This document shows positions 1 through 12,500 of a stretch of DNA of 64,000 nucleotides, in pieces. Position 1 is the stretch's first letter. The number at the start of each line of letters is the position of its first letter. Source of the DNA: Pseudoips prasinana (Eukaryota; Arthropoda; Insecta; Lepidoptera; Nolidae); assembly GCA_951640165.1 (NCBI GenBank), contig OX621252.1, positions 3,008,501 to 3,072,500 of the forward strand, in the 5' to 3' direction. The notes under the pieces were generated by a model. That model did no database searches. It was not told where the DNA came from and worked only from the letters and a program-made list of their open reading frames with translations. Position numbers and translations under genes: made by a program.

Positions 1-385
1 GAGAGCTCAGCTTATATTGGAAATGTTCAGCTTGATATGTACCCATGTCTACTACTAACATCCGCAATAAAAATAAACAAATATAAATAAAAAATGTTGT
101 ATCTTGTTGATTTTAGACATGTTGTTAAGTGATAGTTCTTAAAGCACAATATATTCATAATAACTTAACATCCAAGTTGCATTATTTATGAATAACTTGG
201 GTCTGTGGCTGATATTTGGACTTAGTTGTCCAGGATGTGTCTTTAACGACTTGTAAATTATCTTAATAGAAAAGACTTGCTGTCAATTATGTTATTTAAA
301 TGAATCCCGATAGGTATATTAATGAATTTGAAGTCCCAACAAAATCCAGAGTTCCTATTTTTTTATTTTCCGTTGCGGGGTGTAG
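1..385 (+). other. Intron upstream of the first visible exon
   Basis: AT-rich sequence with no open frame or recognisable repeat; it ends in a pyrimidine-rich stretch and TGTAG at 381-385, the splice acceptor of the first visible exon. Confidence 0.6.
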
Positions 386-508
386 GCAGAGAGCGAGGAG
401 GGCCGCGTGGCGGAGCTGAAGGCTCAGGTGGACAGCAAGAAGGAGGCGCTGGACCAGTATGTTAAGGACACCATCAAAGACCTGGTCGCTAAAGGGTGCA
501 GCCTCAAG
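386..508 (+). CDS. Kinesin exon 1 of window: coiled-coil segment
   Basis: Reads GCA then 40 codons from 389 ([15 protein letters not shown]...), Lys/Glu-rich with heptad-like hydrophobics, so coiled-coil stalk. Acceptor TGTAG at 381-385, donor GTAAGA at 509, phase 0 at the end. A second AG four bases further in (389) would change the start phase; the first fits a phase-0 junction. Confidence 0.8.
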
Positions 509-3500
509 GTAAGACTTATATACTGCATGTTTCTTAGTTATACCTGGATATTGCGGATAGCATGAGGTGTTATTTAGCTGGTCTGCTGTCCAACAAATGT
601 TATGAAGAGAAAATATTTGATTTTTATTGTTTTACTCTATTGTAACTACTTATTATAAAGTTACATTATCAGCGAGTAGCATTGACTGGATTATATTTTC
701 CAAAAAAGTTATACATCCCTCCTAAAATAAGACATATACATATGTATCTACCAACTAAGTCAACAACAAGCGTGACGATTGTGGTTTCTCCCCCTTTTTG
801 GGTGGAGGCTCTGGTCCAGCAGAGGAGGATATTCGTCTGACATGATGATTCGGTTTACCTTGCAAAAAACATGTATATTTTGACTATGTTTGGAAGGAAC
901 TTATTGATCCATTCATATAAAAGAGCTATTAACGAAGATTAGAAGCTTTAAGTTTACTGCATATTAGTCGAGTGGTTGGTAACCCTGACTGCTCAGTCAG
1001 AGGTCATGGGTTTGATTCCCAACCAGGACAAATCTTTGTGTGATGAGCTCGGTGCAATTTGTCTATAATATGTATGTGTTTAGAAATATATAAGTATGTT
1101 CATCAGTTGCCTGGTTGCCATGGTACAGGCTCTGCCTAGTTTAGGATCAGGTGGCAGTTTGTTAGTTGTGCCAAGATATTTAGAAATATTAAATGATATC
1201 TTACTGTAGGTGAACAACTGTTTACCTGTGTTATCATTGTTCACATTGAGATAATACCTTAATAGTAAAGTAACATAATAGGTCTTTACCTATGAAATTG
1301 CCGTTTTGTATGAAAAAATTTAAACGAATTTTTTTCATGAATTTTTTTATTTGTATTAATCGAAGTAATCGCCCATGCAATCAATGCATCTTTGCCATCG
1401 CAGTGGCAGTTTATTGATGCCCTTCTTAAATAAATCAGCTGGACGGGAGGCAACAAATTCTTCAAAGGCATTTTGTACTGCCTCTCGGGTATTGAATTTT
1501 TTTCCCGCCAAGAAGTTATCCAAATTCTGGAAAAAGTAGTAGTCTGTAGGCGCAAGGTCTGGTGAGTAGGGCGGATGACGGAGAGCTTCCAACCCCAGTT
1601 CTTGCAACTTGGAGACCGTCTGCTGTGCAGTATGAGGTCGCGCGTTGTCGTGCAGGAGCAGCGGAGACGAGCGATTGACCAATGCTGGTTGGAGATGCGC
1701 CAGCTTCTCCATCATTGTGCTCAGTTCTTCACAGTACACATCTGCAGTAATGCTCACCCCGTTTGGTAAGAAGCTGTGATGAATCACACCGGCGCTAGAT
1801 CACCAAACAGTGACCATCACTTTTCTAGGGGTAAGTTTTCGTTTAGGGCATTGTTTAGGTGCTGAACCAGGATCCAACCAACTTGCTGAGCGCTTGCGGT
1901 TATCAAACAGAATCCATTTTTCATCGCAGGTAACAATGCGGTTCAAAATTCCTTCATTTGTGTGTCTGTTGAGCAGTGCAAGGCACGTCTCGACGCGTAC
2001 TTCGCGCTGGCGATCATTGAGTTCGTGGGGCACCCATTTGTCAAGCTTTTTTACCTTGCCAATTTGACGCAAATGGACCAATATTGTTTTGACGCTAACG
2101 TCGAAAGCTGCTGCTAATTCAGCCGTAGATTGTGTATCATCAGCTTCCACAACCGCCTTTAATTCGTCATTGTCGACCAAAGTCTTCGGACGACCGCGAG
2201 GTTCATTTTTCAGGTCGAAATTTCCAGAACGGAAGCGAGCAAACCAATAACAGGTGGTGCGTTGGTTTGTAGTGTTAGCTCCGTAAACGTCGTTGATGTT
2301 GCGTGCCGCTTGTGCCGCGTTGCTGCCACGACGGTACTCATATTCCATAATTACTCGAATTTTTAACGTATCCATGATGACGAAAAAGATTGAAATGCGA
2401 TGAAAATGTAACACTAATCAATAAAGAAATGACTACTTTTGGAAAAAAGAATCCATGTTTTTAAAATAAAATTAATTTGAAATTAGAATTCTTAGCCAAA
2501 CAAAAATTATTTTGATTTGAAATGGCCAGTACTGCAGAACGGCAATTTCATAGGTAAAGACCTAATATTTAGCTACAGGATATTAACCTCCATACGTTTG
2601 CCTTTTGAATTTTAATATTAATTAATTTTATAAGGCTAAATATCATCATTATCATGTCGGCTGACGTCCACTGCTGGACAAAAGCCTCTTCAAACGATTT
2701 TTTGTCCAGCTGTGGACGTTATTGGCTGACACGATGAAGATGATGATATTGTTGATGCAGGAATCGACTCCTAGCCCGGACAGCCCAGTGTCCGAGACGA
2801 GCACGGAGAGCTTGATGCACCTGCTGCTGCAGTGTGAGCCAAAAGTAGCCAGCACCATTCAGGAGACTGTGGAGAGACATGTAAGTGACACATTCTGTTC
2901 TTAGTGGTAATGCAATGCAGAGCTTCTCTTCATCAAGACTAAAATCAATAGTATAGTTAACGACAAAAGTAGATAATCAAACTGGAATATTCAATCAATG
3001 GATCATTTATTTGCTGAACACAATTACAGACATATGCATGTTATATCGATGGGCCTGTTGGCGTGGTTGGAAAATGCTTGCTTTTCACGCCGGAGGTCGT
3101 GGGTTCGATTCCCATCTCAGACACAGACCTATTTGTGTGCATGAACATGTCTGTTTGTCCCGAGTCTGGGTGTTATTTATCTATATAAGTATGTATTTAC
3201 AAAAGAAAATCAGTACATCAGTTATCTGGTTTCCATAGTACAAGCTCTGCTTAGTTTGGGATCTGATGGCCGTGTGTAAATAATGTCCCAGTATATTATT
3301 ATATTTAAATAATAGAACTTTTGCGTTGTAACTTAAGGCATGCAAATGTTGATCTTGGTCACTAATTAACTACACATCTAATTCTGAACAGTCATATATT
3401 ATATTCACCAACACCAATGTCTTTTGATGAACATTGCACACCTTGTGGTAGAACTCAGTGCACATTTATTATAATGTATCCTGTGTTATGCAAATAAACG

Positions 3501-6500
3501 ATTGACTTCTACACACTAAATATATGTTTGATATGTTTATTACTTACATATCGTATGGGTAGTGTAGGCACTAGTGTCAAGAGTTGTTCAAGCCGCCCAG
3601 TAGGCCTCAGACATGGCTTAATGACTGTTGCCTAATGGCTACAACCGGGACCGACAGCTTAAAGCGCCCTCCGAGAACTAAATTAAACAACTTTGGCGGT
3701 CGCCCATTTATGGACTGACCGTGAGTCTAGTTGATTAACCTCGCCAATAACTTACATATTTTTTGCCTATTTCAATTGACTACTACACCCACTGAGTACT
3801 TGTTTATGTTTTCCTGTGGATATATACTGTCATGTCATGGGCTTTGTTGCTCCTATGTGTGCGTGCTATGTTACAAGAGGCAGGGCACAGCGTTCATTCG
3901 CTCGAAGAGCAGCCTGACTGGGGAAGTACCTCCACCTGACAGAAGACATTCCTTAATAATAACAGTAATAATTTTAATGTTGTGTTTCTGCGTGTGAGTA
4001 AGGTCGCCAGAGCTCATCGGGGTGGGGGTCAGCAAAACTTGTTTGCTGACTCTTAAAGGCCGGCAACGTACCGGTGACTCCTTTGGCGTTGCGAGTGTCC
4101 ATGGGCGGCGGTAATCACTTACCATCAGGTGACCCACTTGCTTTTGCCGCCTTCTGATATATAATATCTCACATAGATAATTAGGCAGACAAAAAACCGT
4201 AAGAGCAAGGTTTTTACAGATTGCTCAGCCATGCAAGATAAAAAATATATTTGTAAACAGTGTAATTAGTGATAATGTTGTGTTACAGAAAAAAGAGCTA
4301 GTGGAATTAGAAGAGGAGCTACAAAGCCGCGTGGCCTCCGTTGCGTCCCATAGAGTCAAGATTGAAAGGCTGCAAGCTGAGCTGGCTCTCATTGGCACCC
4401 AGGAATTAGGCCTCAAGCACGCGCTTGCCACGGATCTGGGCCCCGGCGCTAACAGAGGTAAGTAATTACCTTACCGTTAGAAAACCCCCGATACCTACTA
4501 TAATTATATCATTTTGGAACAGAGCTGATACTCTTACACTGCTGGACCGATTTTAAGCAAACATAGCTGAGAACCACCGCAAGGAAACTGGCTTTAAAAT
4601 GAAAATAAAACCGCATTGAAATCGGTACATTCGTTTCAGAGGTATCATCGACGTCAAACTTCTTCTTTGCGTCGGGGTTTAAAAAAATATTGTAGAAGAC
4701 CTTCAAGCTAAGTAGCTTTACGTTTTGAGTAGAAAAGCTTATAAATTGGATTGAAGTACAAAAAAATAAATTAACTGTATATGAGGACTCGATAGCACCG
4801 TGTGGTGACGGCGTTAACTATCATAATCCCATCTCATCCCGTGGGTGGTGTAGAAGTCGTTCCGAGAAAGTTTGAAACAGACAAAGGCGCCTCTCAGTAC
4901 TAGGACCTCTGACTACCAAACATGGTGATTTATGGTATATCCCAATATGATACCTTGGGGTAGGCCTTCGTCCAGCTGTGAACGTCCTTTGGGACTCTTA
5001 GAGCTGGTTCACATTAGGTCGGGCCGACAGTTTGCCGTTCACCGACTGCCGGGTGTTGCTGTTCACACTAGACGCCGCCGACCCGACCTAATGTGAATAT
5101 AACTGTCGGTACGGTCGTTTTACTGCCCGGCCTGGGTCGTCACAAAACAGTTGTGAGTTGGCTTTCGTATAGGATGGATGACGACGACCTATTCATTGCA
5201 ATGTGGTACTTAAATAAAAGGCAGAAAAAAAGAAAAAGGAAATATTGGGTGCATCCAATAATTGCCGAGCGAAATGAAGTTGGAACTTTTCAAACTTTAA
5301 TAAGCGAATTAAGAAGTGACGAGCTAAAGATTTATAATAACTTAAGAATTAAAAAAATTGTCTCTCATTTAATTCCATAAAATATGCAACAAATTTCACC
5401 ATGCCGCTAGTTTTAATGGCAGGCGGGTGTCGCCGCCGCTTCGCGCCGACAAATGTGAACGGCGCCATACTTGCTAGTACGCCAATATTGTGTTCGATCG
5501 GGCAGAAATCGTGGCTGGACGTACGGTAAAAGTGTCGGCTCCGACAGTTTGGTCGGGTCGCCCTAATGTGAACGGCGCTATTGAGATACATACGCCAATA
5601 TGGATACGACACGTTTGTCGGGCCGGTAAAACTGTCGGGCCGACCTAATGTGAACCAGCTCTTAGATGTCCTTACAGTTGAATGCTTCGTTGGTCTAGCG
5701 GTAGCGTATTTTACCGACCTGCGGTTGTACACACGGCTACACATCAAGCTATACATTTCCAGTAAAAGTTGACCTTTCATTTTATGGAAACCTTAAACAA
5801 CGCGATATCAGCTCATACTGGATATGTAGAGCTTGATGTGTCGCCGTGTGTACACTCTACCGCTAGAACTGGGTTTAAATATCGTTTAGGGACAAAACGC
5901 GATTCTGGAATTTTCCTGTAAACATCAATTTCTCAGCAACAGCCCAAAGACTGGGAGTTCGCGGTATTTACACCTCCGTGCTTTGGAGAGCACGTAAATT
6001 CGGTCCCTAGGTCCTGTCCTATCCTCTATCCGGTCGTTTCACTAGTCATCACAAACACATTATTATTATTACCACAAGAGGGGTGTAAAGTTAGGTTTAT
6101 TTCATATAATTATTTCATATAAACTTTTACAATTTTATTTTGTTGTAGAGGGTGATGGCGATGCTTCTCCGATAGAGGGCGTCAAACGCAGCAAGTCGGA
6201 GTTAGTGTTACGCCGGACACCCAGGGAAGATGTGCTCGAGCCGTTGTCTGCAGATGAACGGGATGAGTTTAGAAACAAGAGAATTAAGTGAGTTTGATTA
6301 ATAGATATAGCGGAGTATTGCTAACGGCTTCCTATACAGAGGCTTTTTTATATAGATATATAAAATAAATAAATAATGTTCAGGGACATTATTCACATAT
6401 GGCTATCTGATCCCAAAGATGATGTCCAAAAAATGACCCAGAATCGACAGAAATGAACTGTGTACCAATGGATTGGCATTTAAATATAATATAATGTTGC

Positions 6501-9500
6501 CAAAGCGGCAACCCTGAAATCGTTGTAGTATAGGAGCTAAGAGCAAAATAAAATAAATAAAAATTCTTTTTTTTTATATGTTTTTTTTATTTTTATTTGG
6601 CCCATAGATACTACAATCGTTATAGCACTGTGTCTATTATTGGTAATTCTGTAGCTAAGGATTGCAAATAAAAAAAATACACAGTTGCTACTTTTTTTTT
6701 TACGGTGGGCAAAAATCACACAGTTGCTACTGGCTATTATGCGCGGGCGCGGCACGGCGGACGGGGTGACGTGGGGGGTTTGATTCAACCTGCGGGATTT
6801 TTACTTAGTATGTTTGGACATAGAAAATAATTAATAAATAAAAGAGATTACTGTTACAATTACAACAAAACCGCGTACATGTTTTTAGTTCGTGTATAGT
6901 TTGTGTATAGTTCCAAACTGTATTTTCTTTGATTATTTGGGCAATAAAGTTTTTATGATAATAATTGTTGATTTTTTTTTTATCCAAAGCAACATAATTA
7001 CCAATAACACACAATATGTTGATTGTAGTATCTATGAGCGAACAAAAATAAGTGTAAAAGTTAGAGTTATTCTTTTGCTTGTACATTCATGTGTAACACA
7101 AGTTATTGTGGATTAGAATGTCGTTGTTGTTATAGGAAATATCATTAGAACTTATCACAATAAGACTTACATTATGAAAATAAATGTTTAACAACGATAT
7201 TCTCACCCACAACATGGCTCTTAGCTCCTATACTATACCAATTATTTTTATATTTGCAATCTTTAGCCACAGAATTACCAATAATACACACAGTACTGTA
7301 ACGATTGGGCCATATCTATGGGCCAAAAGAAAAAAAATATACAAAAAACAGAGTGTTTGTTATGTTGTGATTTAATATGATGTTGTTATTACGTTGCTGT
7401 TGCTTGTGAAATGTGTTGATGATAATTATCACAAATGATACAACATTAAAACAACGTCATATTAAGCCACAACATGACGTAAACTTATTGTATTATTGTT
7501 TTAAACGATTATTTTTTCTTATTTTAATTTGCTCCTAGCTCCTATACTATAACGATTTCAGGGTTGCCCCCTTGGTAACATTATATTATATTTCAATGTC
7601 AATCCACTGGTATACATTTCATTCCTGTCGATTCTGGGTTTTTGGTCCATACATTTTTGGACATGTCCTTAAGCAGAGCTTGTACTATGGAGATGTACAT
7701 ATATACTACTTTATTTTTGTAAATACATACTTATATAGATAATCACACCCAGACACCGGACAAACAGATATGTTAAGGCACACAAATATCTGTCCTGGGT
7801 GGGAATCAAACCCACGACTTCCGGCATGAAAGGCAAGCATTTGCCAACCACGCCAACAGGCCCGTCAAAGTCAAAGTTTTGTTGGTAAACTCTTTATTGT
7901 AAAACAAAAGTAACATCACATCCAAGAGTATATTACCCTGTTCTAGCGGTTAGTGATAAAGAGCACGTGCACGCAATATTTCCTTTGCATATTGTAAGGT
8001 TATTTGTAATGTTAGTTTTCTGTTTACTTGCATGTTCTATAATTACAGTTTGAGCTTAAGCCTGGACCCCTTAGCCTCGCCTAACTCGACCCTCAACACC
8101 GAGGAGACCTTCCACACGGCTACGTCGTCCCCCAAGCGGCTACCGGACTGGCCGGCGCAGTCTCCCTCCACAGCTGACAGCTCAGTATTACCAGCCACCG
8201 AGTCGGATACATTGCCAGTGCAGCCCAACTTCCGCCTGGGACCGGTACCGGATGATAGCGATGATATGTCCAGCACTGAAGACTATCACAAGGTGAGGTT
8301 GTCACTGTTAGTGCAGTCTTTTAGTGTACTAAATTAATAAATAAAAAGTAATGGAATCAGGCGTTACTTTGCGGAAATCCATAACAATCAAAATATAAAA
8401 TCAATATGTAGTGTTAATTCCGCTAATTGTCAGTTTAATCATGCCGGGATGCAATTTGCACCGCCCTCCCGCCCGCAAAAATGTGCACATGCAAGAAGGA
8501 CAATATAAAAAAGCAAATTACACCCAAAACGTGTTGGGTATCGAACTGGCGCATTGATTTTGTATTTTGATCAGTGTTAACTTAGCTTCGGAAGTAAACG
8601 ATCTACCAACTTGAAATATTGGATTTCAAGTGTGTAATTATAGCTTTTAGCGTTCTATTCCCATCCAGAAGTTCGCAAACAGGGGCCTGAAAATGCGGTG
8701 AAATGGTTCCAGAAAAGGATGGTACAGATGTAACTGCATCAGGCTGTACTAATTTATTTTACTAATTTTATTTATTTGATTTTGGACCTTACCCCAAAGT
8801 AATAAGGTTGAAATTTTTGTGGCCCCGTATAATCTGTAAATATAGCCTGGTTAAGGATTAAGGTGCCACCCTCTTTGATGTATGGATGAGTATTTTCAAG
8901 TTCTGTTCTTGGTCGTTTCCAGCCTCGAATAGTAGAAGGGCAGTCATCAAGTTCAGTGGAAAGGTCCCCGGAGGAACGCCATCAGAGAGCAAAGAACAGA
9001 AGAAGAATATCAGGTAATTTTATTTGTTGTTTTTTTACATTTATTTGTTTATGCAATCCTATAGATTTTATCATCACACACAAATATTCCAGTGTATGGC
9101 AGACACTCTTTGTTAGAATGGTATGCACTCGGGGAACCTCGGAGAAAGAGAGATTGATTCTGACTTGAAGAGCCTCTTGCTCTTCAAAGCTTTCCATTTA
9201 TTTGCAGGACAGGAAAATCTACTTGTTATAATTTTATAATATTGTTATTATAATATATTTATATTGTTCTTGATCGATGTAGGTCTATGTAGATCCGATA
9301 GCAGGTGTTATAAAATGAGTGGACTATATATTATTGATGTATATATTTATTAACACACTACAGATTCACGTTATCGTAACGGTACAAAGAATATGAATTT
9401 AAACATAAAGTTTATGTATGCGCGGGCGCGGAATGTCGTGGCTAACATCTGACAGCCGAGCGCGGCCGAACGGGCGCTCGGCTGGAGTCGGTGGCCCCGC

Positions 9501-12500
9501 CCCCTGGTGACGACACGGTGCGCTGCGCTGCCGGTTGATGTACTCAACATATATTTATATAACAAATTTGATTATTTAATTTCATCGCTGGGTATTAAAA
9601 TACACTTGTTCTTATCAAGCTCACAATGCAGTACATAAATATAGCTATATTCAATATTAATATAACTAGATTTCGAACTAGTCCGTCCGAGCGATCTGTT
9701 TAATTACACAAAAGTTTTTCTTATAATTTTAAAGAAAAATAAAAGTTTATTATGTTAGGGAATCTCACTCCTGTGTCGTGGGGTACTTTACAAACATATA
9801 ATAGACGGACGAAATTACATCTAGACGCAGAACTACTATTTATGGGTCACACAAATAGTTTACCAGCGCGGGACTCGAACCCGCGACATTAAGCGGTGAG
9901 GCAACTGTTTTAGCTGCTGCGCCACACGTGCAGTCTTGAAATATCCTTAAATATAAAAAATCCTTAAATACATTAAATAAATGACATTTAACTATTTGTT
10001 ACTATTTTTAAATTGACTGCTATTATATTATGAAAGATACAGATCAGTTGCTGGATGCATCAGGCTGTCAACCAGTAATTAAAATTAAGCGATCAATAAA
10101 GAAAAAAAGATTTCTTAATTTAACGGGGATTTGACATTTTTCTTTACACTAAGTATAACGATAATGGTGTATTGGCTTATTATACAGAAATCGTTATGAA
10201 ACTGATGATTCATTAAAAAGTTTCACTAGATTTTCCATCTTTCTTTCTTTGCCGTTACGGGGGGTCGGTTTCTTAATCTTTCGGCGCGAATAACTCCGAT
10301 ATACGTCGTAATCCTTAAAGTTAAGCTTTTGCATTTCTTAGACATGATCTTCCAAAAAATATTAATAAATAGAATAGAATGGAATACTCTTTATTTTACA
10401 CTCTCAAAAAATTGGACAAAAATAGTACAATCTTGAACAATTTGCGATCTTCTCGCATTAAGCGATTTCTTTCAAAATCCATCCAATGGTTGTCTAACCT
10501 TTGGAAGGTTAGGAGCTGTAAAACAAATGAAGAAGTGAATAAAAAAGGTTATAACAGTGTAAAGGATCTGGGGGCGCTGGTGTTGCTTTGGCGGAAACCT
10601 TTAAACGGGGCAAATACACTAATTTATGTTTTGGCTGAAAATTTATGTTTTTGAGCCGTTTGGGGTGGAAACCATGGGCCCAAACGCACATTTAATATTT
10701 CGTAAAATCGCAAAGAGATTGATTGACGCTTCCCATGACCAGCTGGCCTGTTCTTAGTAGAGGATTGGCATTGCCATCCGTGTCGTGCTTCATGCTATTT
10801 TAATGGGGCGATAAATTGAGTGTAACTATTGTTCTGGAGGCGAAGGCAAGCCGGGCCGGCGCCAGGTCACGGAGGTGGAGGCGCTGCGCGCCATGCAGCG
10901 CCTGTGCTCGCGCATCGCGGCGCAGAAGATGCTGGTCATCTCCTCGCTGGAGAACGACTGCTCCAAGGAGGAGCTCAACCGCCAGATAGCCGTGAGTACA
11001 AGCGCTGCCTTATCTTTTAAAACTTACTTTACTTTTGGCATTTTGACCGCCAAGGAAAAACGCATCGCTGGTACCCGAGCGCCAATTGCTTGCTTATCGT
11101 ATAGGCAGAGGTTGCCCTAGTTTTTATTATATTTATAAAAGGGCAAACGAACAAGGGGGTCATCTAATGGTAAGTGATCACCGCCACCCATGACCACTCT
11201 TAACCCCAGCAGGTGCGTTGCTGGCTTTTAAAAGAGTCAACAAACCAGTGTTGATGACCCTTCACAAATTCAAAAATTATTATAAATGCTTTTATATTTT
11301 GACATTTATATATTTATTACATTTAATATTTTGATGCTATTATTGACTATGTTCGACTTTCTCTCCTCCAACCACAATATACCATTATTGTGGTTGGAGG
11401 AGAGAAAGTCGAACACGTGAAAGAGTTGGTATATTTGGAAACTTTGTTTACGATAGATGGGAAATATGAAAAAGATATTGTTAGAAGAGTAAATGGGGCA
11501 CTACACGCCTTAATGAGTAGCCAGCAAGTCTCAAAGAAGGCTCGACTGGCCGTGCACGATGGAGTGTTAGTGCCAACTTTAATGTATGGATGTGTAAGTT
11601 GGGTATGGCAGAAAAAGGATGAAAGGGACAACCGGAAGGGGAAGACCTCGTCGAACATTCTCTGACCAAATCGGAGACGTTCTTAAAAAAGGGCAGGTCA
11701 GAAGTACCCTAAACGGACGAGCATGTATGAAGAATATGATGACCGTAATCGAGGCAAAAGAGGTGTGCAAAGATCGTGACAAATGCAAATCCGTTGTCTC
11801 TGCCTACCCTCTGGGAAACAGGCGTGAGTCTATGTATGTATGTTATATTTTAAGCTCGTCGTATTTGTGAAGACAGAGCATTCCACAGTCCAATTGCCTG
11901 GACTGTAAAAGACTTATTTAGGAAGTCTGTATAGGGCAACGGAATGCAATTCAGGGACATAAAGCAGATCTCACACACGAAACAACTATGCGTGGATCGC
12001 ACAAATAGCTGAACATTTTAACCCCCGACTCAAAAAGACGGGTGTTATAACATTTATAATAATAATATATAGGGACAATGTCACACAGATCATCCTAGCC
12101 CCAAACTAAGCAAAGCTTGTACTATGGGTACCAGGCGACGATATACATACTTATATACATAGATAAATACTTAAATACATAGAAAACATCCATGACTCAG
12201 AAACAAATATTCGTGCTCATCACACAAATATTTGCACTTACCGGGATTCGAACCCAGGACCACCAGCTTCGTAGGCAGGAACACTACCAACTAGGCTACG
12301 GTGACCGTCATTGACGTCGATGTCTGTCTTTGCCAACGTAGCTCTCAAGCGAACAAACCGATTTCGATTCAGTTTTTTTCAGAATGTGAAAGCCAGTTTC
12401 CTTGCGGTCGTTCTTCGATTTTTCCTCCGTCATTTTTTGATTAATATCGGTCCAGCAGTGTGAGAGTATCGGCTTTTTTCTAAAATTATGTAATTATGGT

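Noticed and set aside
1286..2067. Plus- and other-frame ORFs across the mariner
   Set aside because: Shadows of the transposase frame.
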